From assembly GCA_006226595.1 (NCBI GenBank), contig SBGP01000091.1, positions 1-64,000 on the forward strand: a stretch of 64,000 nucleotides of DNA. Direction: 5' to 3'. Below are positions 9,022 through 18,296 of this stretch, one piece after another (the first letter of the stretch is position 1; every line of letters begins with the position of its first letter). The translations under genes were made by a program, and so were the position numbers. The notes below the pieces were generated by a model. The model saw nothing but the letters and a program-made list of their open reading frames with translations, ran no database searches and was not told the DNA's origin. Source of the DNA: Deltaproteobacteria bacterium. GTDB lineage: Bacteria > Myxococcota_A > UBA796 > GCA-2862545.

Positions 9022-9806
9022 TGCGTCCCGTCGCGGAGCTGGACCGGGCCCGATGTGAGGGCCTGGTCGGTGTCTTCTGCGACATCGACGACACCCTGTC
9101 CTGGGAAGGCCGCCTGGTTCCGGCGGCCTTCGCTGCGTTGGCCTCGCTCCAGAAGGCGAGGCTGCGCGTGATCCCGATCACCGGCCGCCCAGGCGGCTGG
9201 GTCGACCACATCGCCCGCATGTGGCCCGTCGACGGCGTGGTCGGCGAGAACGGCGGACTGTGGTTCTACATGGACGAGCACGGCCTCGTGCGCCGCTTCC
9301 TGCAGTCCGCGGAGGAACGCGCCGAGAACCGCGCCCGCCTCGATGCCCTGGCCTCCCGCATCCTTCGCGAGGTGCCGGGCACCGCCCTCGCCAGTGACCA
9401 GACCTACCGCGACCTCGACCTCGCCATCGACTTCTGCGAGGACGTCGAGCCCCTCTCCGACGCCGAGATCGACCGCATCGTCGCGTGCTTCGACGAGGCC
9501 GGGTGCACGTCGAAGGTGAGCAGCATCCACGTGAACGGCTGGTACGGCGACTTCGACAAGCTCACCGGCTGCACGCGCCTGGTACAGGACCTGTACGGCG
9601 AGGCGCTCGACCCGGCGAAGTGGGCCTACTTCGGAGACTCCGCCAACGACGAGCCCATGTTCGCCTTCTTCGAGGCGAGCATCGGCGTTGCGAACGTGCG
9701 CGACTTCCTGCCGCGCATGAAGGCGCATCCCGCGTTCGTCACCGAAGGCTCGGGTGGACACGGCTTCGCCGAGGCGATCGCCCACATCCTCGCGATGCGG
9801 GGCTAG
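9021..9806 (+). CDS. HAD-superfamily phosphatase (Cof/sucrose-phosphatase-like)
   Basis: The 261-residue protein has the HAD motif I FCDIDDTLSW (nucleophile Asp plus acid/base Asp), motif II in PITGRPGG and motif IV GDSANDEPMF. A cap insertion between them is typical of class IIB enzymes, which include sucrose-, mannosylglycerate- and trehalose-phosphate phosphatases. It is cytoplasmic. Its ATG overlaps the korB stop, so it is the third gene of the korAB operon. A metabolic link to the oxidoreductase, such as removal of a damaged or side product, is possible but not shown by the sequence. Confidence 0.85.
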   Translation: MRPVAELDRARCEGLVGVFCDIDDTLSWEGRLVPAAFAALASLQKARLRVIPITGRPGGWVDHIARMWPVDGVVGENGGLWFYMDEHGLVRRFLQSAEERAENRARLDALASRILREVPGTALASDQTYRDLDLAIDFCEDVEPLSDAEIDRIVACFDEAGCTSKVSSIHVNGWYGDFDKLTGCTRLVQDLYGEALDPAKWAYFGDSANDEPMFAFFEASIGVANVRDFLPRMKAHPAFVTEGSGGHGFAEAIAHILAMRG

Positions 9807-9816
9807 CCCCCGGCGT

Positions 9817-10320
9817 CTACTCGCAGATCAGCGACACCTGGGTCAGGAAGCCCGCACGAACCGGCACGTCGACCAGCCCATCGGTCGACGACAGGCCCGT
9901 CAGCCCACGACAGCGCAGCTCCGGGTGCACCGCATCCACCGCGTAGACCCCGTCTTCCAGGTTGACCCAGCCGGCCTCGCCGTACGCACTGGTCGCTGCG
10001 AGCTCCCCGTCCGGGCCAAACTCGCCGAGGTACACGGGGCCCACCGCACCCGAGGCAGAGAGGCTCGCCTCCACATCCGGCACATCCGCCGCCCCCGACC
10101 CGAAGTCGCCACCACGCGCCTGCAGGATCACGGCCCCCAGGTCGTCGTCCACGGCCTGGTCGGCGGCGTTCTCCATGCCCGCCCACCACAGGCTCATGGC
10201 GTCGCGGTCGGCGATGGTGATCGCGAAGGCGGTGCCTCCCTCGTCGACAGAAAGCGGTTGCAGCAGGTCCGGGTGCGTCGCGTGCCCGGTGGTCAGCAGG
10301 GTGATGGAATGGCGCAGCAT
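9817..10320 (-). CDS. Hypothetical protein
   Basis: A 167-residue protein with a strong ribosome-binding site (GGAGGGACC before ATG). No clear signal peptide or membrane segment is visible and no family is recognised. It is acidic, rich in Gly, Ala and Asp, and has two Cys residues, one near the C-terminus. The gene faces the korAB operon tail to tail, with ten bases between them. It is read in the same direction as the kinase gene upstream but is separated from it by 166 bp. Coding is supported mainly by the start site and by its codon pattern; the function is unknown. Confidence 0.55.
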   Translation of the reverse strand: MLRHSITLLTTGHATHPDLLQPLSVDEGGTAFAITIADRDAMSLWWAGMENAADQAVDDDLGAVILQARGGDFGSGAADVPDVEASLSASGAVGPVYLGEFGPDGELAATSAYGEAGWVNLEDGVYAVDAVHPELRCRGLTGLSSTDGLVDVPVRAGFLTQVSLICE

Positions 10321-10486
10321 GGTCCCTCCAGGTGGGTTCGCCTGGGGAGACCGAGCACCGGTTCAGATGACTACAACCGGCACCCAAAAAGATCGGTCTT
10401 TCGCCCGGGAGGGCCTCCGGCTGCGTCGTCAGGGCCGAAACCCGCCCTCGGCGAGCCGGGCCCGCGCGACCAAGAAGTGGCGAGAG

Positions 10487-13400
10487 CTACCCGCGACCCC
10501 GCGCGAACACCTCGTCGAGACGGCGGCTCAGCACCGGATCCTCGCGAAGGGCCTGGCCGTTCGCGATCTCGGCCTGGCGGATCCAGTCGAGCGCGCCCTT
10601 GGTCTCCCCCCGGCTCGCGCACACGGCGGCGCGGGCCAGCTGGACCTCGGCGAAGCTGCGGCGGTGCACGCCCTTGAGCTCGCCCTCGGCCTCGTCGAGC
10701 AGTCCGTCGGCGTCGTCGAGTCGCGCCTGGCGCGTGCGCAGCCGAGCCAGCCCGGTGCGCGCTAGTCCACTCGCCACCGGCCACGTGCCCTCGGAGAGGC
10801 GCAGGGCGAGTGCCAGCTCCCGCTCGGCCTCCTCCTCGCGGTCGAGGTGGATGAGCGCGTCCCCGAGGTTCACCCGAGCGAGCGCTTCGTGACCGGCGCC
10901 GCCCGTGCGCGACGCAATCGCCGCCGACAGACTGTGCGCCGCCGCCGCGCGCTCGAACTTGCCCTGCTGCACCATGAGCACGCCGAGGTTGGTGAGCACC
11001 CGGCCCTCGAGCACGGTGTCGCCGAGCCGACGCGCAGCGTCCAGCGCGCGTCGCCCGTGATCGACGGCTTCCTCGATGCGTCCCTGATGGGCGCGCAGTC
11101 CGCTCAGGTGGATGTGCACGTACGGGAGGTCGGTGACGTTGCCCGACGCCTGCAGCAGGTACAGCGCGTGGAGGATGGACTGCTCGGCGGCGTCGAAGGT
11201 GCCGACGTGCTGCTGCACCGCCGACAACTGGCGGTGGAGCTGGGCACGGCGCCACGCCGGGGCGTCCTCTGGCAGTCGGTCGAGGGCGCGCTCGAACCAC
11301 TCCTCCGCCTCCACGGGCTGCCCGCGCTGATGCGCGACGATGCCCAGCCTCAGCAGCGCCTCGGACTCCTCGAGCCGCGCGCCCGCGTGTCGCGCGAGCT
11401 TGTACGCGCGACGAAAGGCCTCCACCGCCTCGGCGTGGCGCTTCGCATCGCGCAGGAACTGACCGAGCACCAGCTGCAGGCGGGACTCGGCGACGGGCTC
11501 GCGAACCTGGGACAGCGCCGCACGCACCCGTGCGATGCCCGCATCGGGGGGCCCCAGACGCGCCCGTACCTCGCACAGCCCCTGGGCACAGCGCACGGCG
11601 GCCTCGGCGTCCTGGGCAGCGATCGCGAGGTCGAGGGCCTGCACCACGTTCTCGGCATCCGCGAGCAGGCGGCGGGTCGCGGTCTCCCCCAGCGGTCCCT
11701 TGCGCAGCGCCAGGCCGCGCTCGCCCGCGAGGTTCGAGGCCCAGGCGACGTGGGCGGCCTCGGCGCGACGCCGCTCCACCGGGTCCATCGCGGCGAGGGT
11801 GAAGGTGCGCACGGCCTCGTAGAGGTGCGCACGGCTCTCGTCGCCGGCGGACCGCACCGTGACCAGGCTCTGCTCGACCAGCCGGTGGAGGATGTCGATG
11901 ACGTCGGGCGCATCCGACCACGGCGAGAGGTCGACCACCGCCTCCACCGCGTCCGCGTACAAACCACCCCGGAACACCGCGCAGCGCCCGAGCACGTGCT
12001 GCTCCCATGGCGACAGGAGCTCCCACGACCACCGCAGCGCCACGTGCATCGCCCGGTCCTGTCCCTCGGCGCGCAACGCGGCGAGCAGGGCCGAGCTGTT
12101 GCCCTCTCCTGCGCGGGCGGCGCCGAGCTCCAGCGCGAGCGGATTGCCCTCGAGCCGCTGGACGAGGGCGTCGAGCAGCGGAAGCTCCGCCTCGGAGACC
12201 TGGAGATGCGGCCGGCGACGACGCACGCGGTCCAGGAACATCGCCTTTGCCTCGTCCGGGGCGAGCGGCCCCAGGTCGTACACGACCTCGCCCTGGGCGC
12301 CGATCGGGCGGCGGCTGGTGACGAGGAAGCGCGCCTGTGGCGCGGCGTGCAGGAGCGCATCGAGCAGGGGCGACAGGGCATCCACGACCTGCTCCGCGTT
12401 GTCGAGCACGATCAGCGCCCGCTCGCGACCGGCGATGGCCCGGGTCAGCGCCTTGACCGGATCGGACTGCGAGAACGGGAGGCCCAGCCCCGCGGCGAGC
12501 GCGATGTACAGGCCCTCGGCCTCGCGCGCCTCGGTCAGGTAGCACTGCACCCAGTCCCAGCCCTTCTTCGCGAGCGACGCGGCGACGCGCCACGACAGGT
12601 GGGTCTTGCCGATGCCCGGTGGTCCACGCAGCGTGACCACGGGGGTGCGGCCGACGAGCCCGACCAGTGCCCGCTCTTCGCCCTGACGCCCGAAGCTCTT
12701 CGGCATGCCGTCCGGACGCTCGGGTCCGGCGTGCGCGACGTCGGTGAGCATCGCGGAGGCGGTGAGCTCGGTCGGCGGCTCCTCCTCGTCGACCTCGAGC
12801 ACCCAGTCCGGAAAGCGCGCGATGCCCTCCCAGGCCTGGCGAAGCTCGGCGATGTCCGCCGGGCGCCGGCGCGCGCTCGGGTCGAGGCCCCAGCGAATCG
12901 CTCGGGCCCAGGCGACCGGTGCCTGCGGTGCGAGCACCTCGACGGGCGCGAAGCGGCCGCGACACGAGCGCTCCACCACCTCGAGCCACGAGGCCCCAGA
13001 GAACGCGCGTCGACCGGTGACCATCCAGTACAACACCGCGCACAGCCCGAACACGTCGGCCCGCTGGTCGACGAGCTCTTCGCCCTGGTGCTGCTCGGGC
13101 GCCATGAACCCCGGCGTGCCCAGCGCCATGCCGCGACCGGCGATGTCGTCGCCCGGACGGAACGGCGCGGACTCGACCGCGATGCCGAAGTCGGTGATCT
13201 TCGCGTGGTACCCGGCGTCGCCCACGGGCTCGAGCAGCACGTTGCCCGGCTTGAGGTCGCGATGCACCATGCCGGCGGCGTGCGCGGCTTCCACCGCGTC
13301 GAACAGCTGGCGGGCCAGGTCGTCGATCAGCGGCAGGTCGAGCGGACCCGTGCGCAGCAGCTGCCTTAGCGACACGCCGTCGACGAACTCGCTGACGAGG

Positions 13401-13645
13401 ACCGGCGAGCCCTCGACGAGCTTCACGTCGAAGAGCTTGACCACGTGCGGATGATCGAGCTGCTTGTGCAGCCGCCCTTCCCGCAGTCCGCGCAGCACAC
13501 CGTGCGAGTCCCGCGGCAGCAGCACCTTGGCTGCCACCTCGACCCCGTCGTCCCGGCGCGCCAGCCACACCTCTCCCTGCCCTCCGACTCCGAGTCGACG
13601 CCGGAGGAGCAGATCGGCGATGCGCGTGCCAGGGCCCAGCTTCAT
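10487..13645 (-). CDS. Ser/Thr kinase fused to STAND NTPase and TPR repeats
   Basis: The 1052-residue protein begins with a complete Hanks-type kinase: Gly loop GVGGQGEV, K40, HRDLKPGN (128-135), DFG (152-154) and APE (182-184). A STAND/AfsR-like NTPase follows, with Walker A GPPGIGKT at 341-348 and a Walker B-like ALIVLDN near 405, then the helical region common to NB-ARC proteins. From about residue 690 onward there are TPR-type repeats. The architecture implies signal-driven assembly in which kinase activity is controlled by nucleotide binding and by TPR contacts. No DNA-binding or membrane segment is seen. It is transcribed away from the histidine kinase gene, sharing a 90-bp spacer. Confidence 0.92.
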   Translation of the reverse strand: MKLGPGTRIADLLLRRRLGVGGQGEVWLARRDDGVEVAAKVLLPRDSHGVLRGLREGRLHKQLDHPHVVKLFDVKLVEGSPVLVSEFVDGVSLRQLLRTGPLDLPLIDDLARQLFDAVEAAHAAGMVHRDLKPGNVLLEPVGDAGYHAKITDFGIAVESAPFRPGDDIAGRGMALGTPGFMAPEQHQGEELVDQRADVFGLCAVLYWMVTGRRAFSGASWLEVVERSCRGRFAPVEVLAPQAPVAWARAIRWGLDPSARRRPADIAELRQAWEGIARFPDWVLEVDEEEPPTELTASAMLTDVAHAGPERPDGMPKSFGRQGEERALVGLVGRTPVVTLRGPPGIGKTHLSWRVAASLAKKGWDWVQCYLTEAREAEGLYIALAAGLGLPFSQSDPVKALTRAIAGRERALIVLDNAEQVVDALSPLLDALLHAAPQARFLVTSRRPIGAQGEVVYDLGPLAPDEAKAMFLDRVRRRRPHLQVSEAELPLLDALVQRLEGNPLALELGAARAGEGNSSALLAALRAEGQDRAMHVALRWSWELLSPWEQHVLGRCAVFRGGLYADAVEAVVDLSPWSDAPDVIDILHRLVEQSLVTVRSAGDESRAHLYEAVRTFTLAAMDPVERRRAEAAHVAWASNLAGERGLALRKGPLGETATRRLLADAENVVQALDLAIAAQDAEAAVRCAQGLCEVRARLGPPDAGIARVRAALSQVREPVAESRLQLVLGQFLRDAKRHAEAVEAFRRAYKLARHAGARLEESEALLRLGIVAHQRGQPVEAEEWFERALDRLPEDAPAWRRAQLHRQLSAVQQHVGTFDAAEQSILHALYLLQASGNVTDLPYVHIHLSGLRAHQGRIEEAVDHGRRALDAARRLGDTVLEGRVLTNLGVLMVQQGKFERAAAAHSLSAAIASRTGGAGHEALARVNLGDALIHLDREEEAERELALALRLSEGTWPVASGLARTGLARLRTRQARLDDADGLLDEAEGELKGVHRRSFAEVQLARAAVCASRGETKGALDWIRQAEIANGQALREDPVLSRRLDEVFARGRG

Positions 13646-13735
13646 GGCCCGCGGTTATGCCACAACCCTGGCCCAACCGCCATGACTGCCACAACCGCAG
13701 TGCCCGATCCGGCTGCCATGTGGTTTGATCCCGCG
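13646..13735. promoter_or_regulatory. Divergent promoter region with direct repeats
   Basis: The gap between the kinase-STAND gene and the histidine kinase gene holds two exact copies of TGCCACAACC, at 13658-13667 and 13687-13696, in the same orientation and 29 bp apart. They could bind one regulator of both genes. Neither gene has a good ribosome-binding site here. Confidence 0.35.
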
Positions 13736-15361
13736 ATGTCGTACATCGACTGGTTCCTGCCCTCCGAAGTCGCGCCGGATCGCTCCGCGCTCGACCGTCG
13801 GCGCGTGCTGGTCCAGGGCAGCTTCGCGGCGGCCGGCGTCACGCTGATCTTCCTCGCGAATCGGTTCACGCTGTACCCCGAGTTCGACTTCGGCCACGCG
13901 AACATGCTGCTGGCGTTCTGGTTCATGGCCAGCTGCCCGTTCGCGATGAAGTTCACCGGTCGCTACGACGTCGCCGCCCACGGGCTCCTCACGGTGATGA
14001 CGCTCACCGTGTGCACGGACGCGTGGCTCTATGGAGGCCTGCACTCGGTCGGCATCGTGGCGCTGTTCGTGATTCCGCTGATGGCCACGTTCTTCCTCGG
14101 ACGACAGATCGGCTGGGGCTACAGCATCGTCCTGCTCGTGGCGCTCGCGGCGATGTACGTCGAGCAGGGCAACGCGGGGCCCATGCCGCCGGCGTGGATG
14201 CTCGACTCGATGCGGGTCGCCGCAGTCGTCGGCATCCTGCTCTTCGTGCAGATCTTCTCGGGCGTGTACGAGCTCGAGAGCGAAGCGGGCGCCGCTCGCC
14301 TGGCGGCGATCACCGACAACCTCCGCGATGGCATCGTCGCCATCGACGAGAACGGCATCGTCACCACCGACAACCCGGCCCTGCGGCGCCTCCTCGACCT
14401 GCACGACCCCGTGGGACGCCCCTACGAGCGCGTGTTCGACGACGTGGTCTGCGCTCTCATCGCCGAGACCCTGGAGAAGGGACGACTCGGAGAGGCGGAG
14501 GTCTCCCTGGCCGGCGGGCGCGTCGGCGCGGCCTCGGCGAACCCCATTCTTCGCGACGGCATCCAGCGCGGCGCGGTCCTCGTGTTCCGCGACCGCACCC
14601 TCGAGCACGAAGTCGACGAGATGAAGAACCTCTTCGTGTCGACGGTCTCGCACGAGCTGCGTACCCCGATGACCTCGGTGCTCGGTTTCGCAAAGCTCAT
14701 CCGCAGCAAGCTGTCGTCGACAGTGTTCCCCGCGGTCCCCGAAGACGCCAAGCGCGCCCAGAAGGCGATTCCGCGCATCGCCGGCAACCTCGACATCATC
14801 ATCTCCGAGGGCGAGCGCCTGACCACGATGATCACCGACCTCCTCGACATCGCGAAGATGGAGGCGGGACGGATGGAGTGGCAGAAGGGCCCCACGGATC
14901 CCGGCGAGGTCGCGCGGCGCGCCGTCGAGGCCACCGGCGGGCTGTTCGAGGACAAGGACGTGCGCCTGCGTGCCGCGATTGGCGACCGGCTGCCCATCCT
15001 CCACGCGGACGAGGCACGCCTGCTCCAGGTGCTGATCAACTTCATCTCGAACGCCGCGAAGTTCACCGAGGCCGGAGAGGTCGAGGTGTCCGCGGTGGCC
15101 AACTTCCAGGGCGTGCGCTTCGCGGTGCGCGACACCGGTCCCGGCATTCCCGAGGACGAGCGCGAGGCCATCTTCGATCGATTCCGGCAGGCCACGGCGA
15201 ATGCCGGCACGAAGGGCACGGGCCTCGGTCTGGCGATCTGCGCGGAGATCGCCACCGCCCACAACGGGAAGGTCGGCGTCGACAGCGAGCTCGGTGTGGG
15301 CAGCACGTTCTGGATGGAGCTGCCGACGCCACCGCGCAGCTTGGTTACTCGGGCTCCATGA
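13736..15361 (+). CDS. Membrane sensor histidine kinase
   Basis: The 541-residue protein has a hydrophobic N-terminal half-domain with about five membrane segments (residues 30-185), a PAS-like segment (from about 190, ITDNLRDGIVAIDENG), a HisKA helix with the phosphorylated His in VSHELRTP (H306) and a HATPase_c domain with N box INFISNAAKF (N439), DTGPGIP and GTGLGLA. It should autophosphorylate in response to a membrane-sensed signal. No response regulator gene lies next to it. In-frame ATGs at 13682 and 13718 are alternatives; I chose 13736 because 13682 falls against the promoter repeat. The last bases overlap the dehydrogenase gene as ATGA. Confidence 0.9.
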   Translation: MSYIDWFLPSEVAPDRSALDRRRVLVQGSFAAAGVTLIFLANRFTLYPEFDFGHANMLLAFWFMASCPFAMKFTGRYDVAAHGLLTVMTLTVCTDAWLYGGLHSVGIVALFVIPLMATFFLGRQIGWGYSIVLLVALAAMYVEQGNAGPMPPAWMLDSMRVAAVVGILLFVQIFSGVYELESEAGAARLAAITDNLRDGIVAIDENGIVTTDNPALRRLLDLHDPVGRPYERVFDDVVCALIAETLEKGRLGEAEVSLAGGRVGAASANPILRDGIQRGAVLVFRDRTLEHEVDEMKNLFVSTVSHELRTPMTSVLGFAKLIRSKLSSTVFPAVPEDAKRAQKAIPRIAGNLDIIISEGERLTTMITDLLDIAKMEAGRMEWQKGPTDPGEVARRAVEATGGLFEDKDVRLRAAIGDRLPILHADEARLLQVLINFISNAAKFTEAGEVEVSAVANFQGVRFAVRDTGPGIPEDEREAIFDRFRQATANAGTKGTGLGLAICAEIATAHNGKVGVDSELGVGSTFWMELPTPPRSLVTRAP

Positions 15362-16308
15362 GCCAGCCAAACACCGTCCTCCGCTGGGGACGCAGCGCCT
15401 ACGAATCCGATCACGCCCTGGCGCTCGAGCGGCAGGCCGCCACCGCGCTCGGCCTCGACTGGAGGCTGAACGAAGACCGGGGAGACCCGGGGGATCTCGC
15501 GGACGTGGCCGCCCTGGTCACCAACAGCGGTGTGCGGGTCACCGAGGCCGTGCTGGCGCGCTTCGCGGGAAGCCTCGTGCTCACGACCACGTCGGGATGG
15601 GATCACATCGACGTCGCCGCCGCCGCCGCGCGCGGAGTCGCAGTCGGACGCTGCCCGATGGCGCGGCGCGACCCGGTCGTCGAGCAGGCACTGACCTGGC
15701 TCATCCGCCTGATGCGGCGCGAACCCGCACTCGACGCCGCTGCACTCGACGGTCGGTGGGCCCGCGGCGAGCTCGTGGGCCTCGGTGGACGCGGAGTGGC
15801 GGGCTCCCGCGTGCTCATCGTCGGCGCAGGCGTGATCGGGAGGCGCATGGGCGAGGTCCTGACGCTGCTCGGCGCCGACGTGTGCTGGTCCGAGCGCGAT
15901 GGCGTACCGGTACCCGGGGAGCGCGTCGACCTCGACGAGGCGCTGCCCCACGTGGATGCGGTGACCCTGCACTGCGGCCTCACGCCGAGCTCGCGAAGCC
16001 TGTTCACGGCCGAGCGCCTGGCGAGGCTCCCGGCGCACGCGGTGCTCGTGAACACCGCCCGCGGCAAGGTCCTCGACGTGCAGGCGGCGGTCGAGGCGGT
16101 GCGAAGCGGGCGCCTTCGGGGCCTGGGCGTCGACGTGTTCCCGCAGGAGCCCTGGCCCGCGATGCGGGAGGCGGCCGAGGTCGAGGGCGTGCTCGTCGCG
16201 CCGCACGCGGCTGGCTACCGCCACGACCTCTCCGAGCGCGTCGCCCGCGAGGTCGCCGCGGGACTCGGCGCCTGGCACCGCGGGGAGCCCCTGCCCCACG
16301 CCGTGTGA
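15358..16308 (+). CDS. D-2-hydroxyacid dehydrogenase, NAD(P)-binding
   Basis: This 316-residue enzyme belongs to the D-isomer-specific 2-hydroxyacid dehydrogenases, which reduce 2-oxoacids with NAD(P)H. The Rossmann motif VLIVGAGVIGRRMG, the catalytic Arg in NTARGKVLD, the Glu in FPQEPWP and the His in APHAAGY are all present in order. Substrate cannot be named: glyoxylate, hydroxypyruvate and phosphonate reductases share these motifs. It overlaps the histidine kinase gene by four bases (ATGA) and is probably translated with it, an unusual pairing. Confidence 0.88.
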   Translation: MSQPNTVLRWGRSAYESDHALALERQAATALGLDWRLNEDRGDPGDLADVAALVTNSGVRVTEAVLARFAGSLVLTTTSGWDHIDVAAAAARGVAVGRCPMARRDPVVEQALTWLIRLMRREPALDAAALDGRWARGELVGLGGRGVAGSRVLIVGAGVIGRRMGEVLTLLGADVCWSERDGVPVPGERVDLDEALPHVDAVTLHCGLTPSSRSLFTAERLARLPAHAVLVNTARGKVLDVQAAVEAVRSGRLRGLGVDVFPQEPWPAMREAAEVEGVLVAPHAAGYRHDLSERVAREVAAGLGAWHRGEPLPHAV

Positions 16309-16415
16309 GCCCCGCGAAGAAAGTTTCCCCGCTTCGAGCCCGGTTCTCGCCAAAAAGCGGAAATCCGGGGGCCGACCAGGGGACGTGGGTGATCCGCGCC
16401 CGTTAGGCGGGGTCC

Positions 16416-17777
16416 ATGGCCAAGTCGAAGACCAAGACGCGGTTCGCGTGCACCGCATGCGGCTACTCCACCCCCAAGTGGATGGGTCGCTGCCCCGAGT
16501 GCGGCGAGTGGAACACCCTCGAAGAAGAGCTCATCGAGGCGGCGGGCGCGCGCCCGTCCCTGTCCCCGAAGAGCATCAGCAAGCCCGTGCCCATCGGCCA
16601 GATCGACGCACACGGCGGCGAGGTCCGCGTCCGCACCGGGCTCTCCGAGCTCGACAACGTGCTCGGCGGAGGCCTGGTCAGCGGCTCGATCACCCTGCTC
16701 GGGGGCGATCCGGGCGTCGGCAAGTCGACCCTTCTGCTCATGGCCTGCGAGCGCTTCGCCTCCAAGGGACTGCCGGTGCTCTATGTGAGCGGCGAGGAGT
16801 CCACGCGCCAGATCCAGCTGAGAGCCCAGCGCCTCGGCGTGACCAGCGACAGCCTGCTCGTGCTCGCCCACACGGACTGGGAGCACATCGAGCGCACCGC
16901 ACGCGAGGCGAAGCCCGTGGTGATGGTCGTCGACAGTGTGCAGACGGTCGCCGTGCCGCACCTCACGTCCATTCCGGGTTCCGTGGGCCAGGTCCGCGAG
17001 GTGGCGCACCGGGCCATGCTGTTCGCGAAGCAGACGGGCACGTCGGTGCTGCTCGTCGGGCACGTGACCAAGCAGGGCGACATCGCCGGCCCGAAGGTGC
17101 TCGAGCACTTCGTCGACACCGTGCTCCACTTCGAGGGCGACGGCCGCTCGGCGCTCCGGGTGCTGCGCACCGTCAAGAATCGCTTCGGCGCGGCGGGTGA
17201 GCTGGGCCTGTTCGAGATGGTCGACCACGGTATGCGGCAGGTGCCCGACGCCAGCGCACGCCTGCTCGCCGAGCGCGTCGCCGACGCGGCCGGAACCGCA
17301 GTCACCGCTGCGCTCGAGGGCTCCCGTCCCATGCTCTCCGAGGTTCAGGCGCTGGTCGGGCCGGCCTCTCCCGGAAACCCGGCCCGCACCTGTGTCGGCG
17401 TCGACCGAACCCGGGTGCTCATGCTCGCGGCGGTACTCGGCAAGTGCGGTATCCCCCTGCACGACCGCGACCTGTTCGTGAACGCTGCCGGCGGTGTACG
17501 CCTCGGCGAGCCGGCCGCCGACCTCGCCATCCTCGCCGCCGCGTCGAGCAGCCTGCTCGACCTCGCCGTGCCCGACGATGTCGTGCTCATCGGCGAAGTC
17601 GGCCTGGTGGGCGAGGTGCGGGCGGTGAGCCACCCACAGCTGCGCCTGAAAGAAGCCGCTCGTCACGGCTTCCGTCGGGTGTTCGGCCCGCGTTCGCTCG
17701 CCGCCGAGGCCCCCGAGGGCGTGCACGTGATCGGGGTGCGCACCGTTCGCGAGCTGCTCGATCAGCTCTTTGGCTGA
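16416..17777 (+). CDS. radA: DNA repair protein RadA
   Basis: The 453-residue protein has the standard RadA layout: a four-Cys zinc finger (C12, C15, C26, C29), a RecA-like ATPase with Walker A GDPGVGKS (97-104), the RadA-specific KNRFG motif in the middle and a C-terminal Lon-like region containing GEVGLVGEVRAV. RadA promotes branch migration in homologous recombination and helps process stalled forks. The length is the usual one. Its stop lies one base from the stop of the glyoxalase gene on the opposite strand, and no terminator is visible between them. Confidence 0.97.
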   Translation: MAKSKTKTRFACTACGYSTPKWMGRCPECGEWNTLEEELIEAAGARPSLSPKSISKPVPIGQIDAHGGEVRVRTGLSELDNVLGGGLVSGSITLLGGDPGVGKSTLLLMACERFASKGLPVLYVSGEESTRQIQLRAQRLGVTSDSLLVLAHTDWEHIERTAREAKPVVMVVDSVQTVAVPHLTSIPGSVGQVREVAHRAMLFAKQTGTSVLLVGHVTKQGDIAGPKVLEHFVDTVLHFEGDGRSALRVLRTVKNRFGAAGELGLFEMVDHGMRQVPDASARLLAERVADAAGTAVTAALEGSRPMLSEVQALVGPASPGNPARTCVGVDRTRVLMLAAVLGKCGIPLHDRDLFVNAAGGVRLGEPAADLAILAAASSSLLDLAVPDDVVLIGEVGLVGEVRAVSHPQLRLKEAARHGFRRVFGPRSLAAEAPEGVHVIGVRTVRELLDQLFG

Positions 17778-17778
17778 G

Positions 17779-18204
17779 CTACCAGGTGCCCTCGTTGGGC
17801 ATCGACGCCCACGGCTCCTGGGTCGGTAGCGGACCACCCGCCTGGAGCAGCTCGACGCTATGCCCGTCGGGCGACTTCACGAAGGCCATGTAGCCATCGC
17901 GGGGAGGCCGGTGGATGGTCACGCCCTGCGCCATCAGTCGCTCGCAGGTCGCGTAGATGTCGTCCACCGCGTACGCGAGGTGCCCGAAGAAGCGACCCGT
18001 CGGGTACGGCTCCTCCTGGTCCCAGTTGTAGGTGAGCTCGATGGTGGCCTCGTCGCCATCCGCTCCCGTGGAGAGGAACACCAGCGTGAAGCGCCCTCCC
18101 TCGCTGTCCTTGCGCCGGGTCTCGACGAGACCGAGCTTGGTGACGAAGAAGTCGAGCGCCGCGTCCAGGTCGCGAACGCGGAGCATGGTGTGCAGGTAGC
18201 GCAT
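17779..18204 (-). CDS. gloA: Glyoxalase I / lactoylglutathione lyase family
   Basis: A 141-residue vicinal-oxygen-chelate protein. It starts [14 protein letters not shown], where the His is the usual first metal ligand, and has [17 protein letters not shown] and [11 protein letters not shown], which carry the remaining ligand positions of GloA-type enzymes. These convert the methylglyoxal-glutathione adduct to S-lactoylglutathione. The ATG follows GGAGG plus 4 bases. Other VOC enzymes share the fold, but length and motifs fit GloA best. It is divergent from the phospholipase-like gene and faces radA. Confidence 0.88.
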   Translation of the reverse strand: MRYLHTMLRVRDLDAALDFFVTKLGLVETRRKDSEGGRFTLVFLSTGADGDEATIELTYNWDQEEPYPTGRFFGHLAYAVDDIYATCERLMAQGVTIHRPPRDGYMAFVKSPDGHSVELLQAGGPLPTQEPWASMPNEGTW

Positions 18205-18296
18205 CGAGCCTCCAGGGCAGCGACCTAACCGCACGGGTGGCGGGTGCACGCGCGTCGAAGTGTTCCTGCTAGAGTGCAGGTTGGACTGGAGTCGAG

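Noticed and set aside
10386-10400. Inverted repeat AAAGA-TCGG-TCTTT after the kinase-STAND gene
   Set aside because: The stem is short and AT-rich and lies about 90 bp beyond the stop codon; the evidence for a terminator is too weak.
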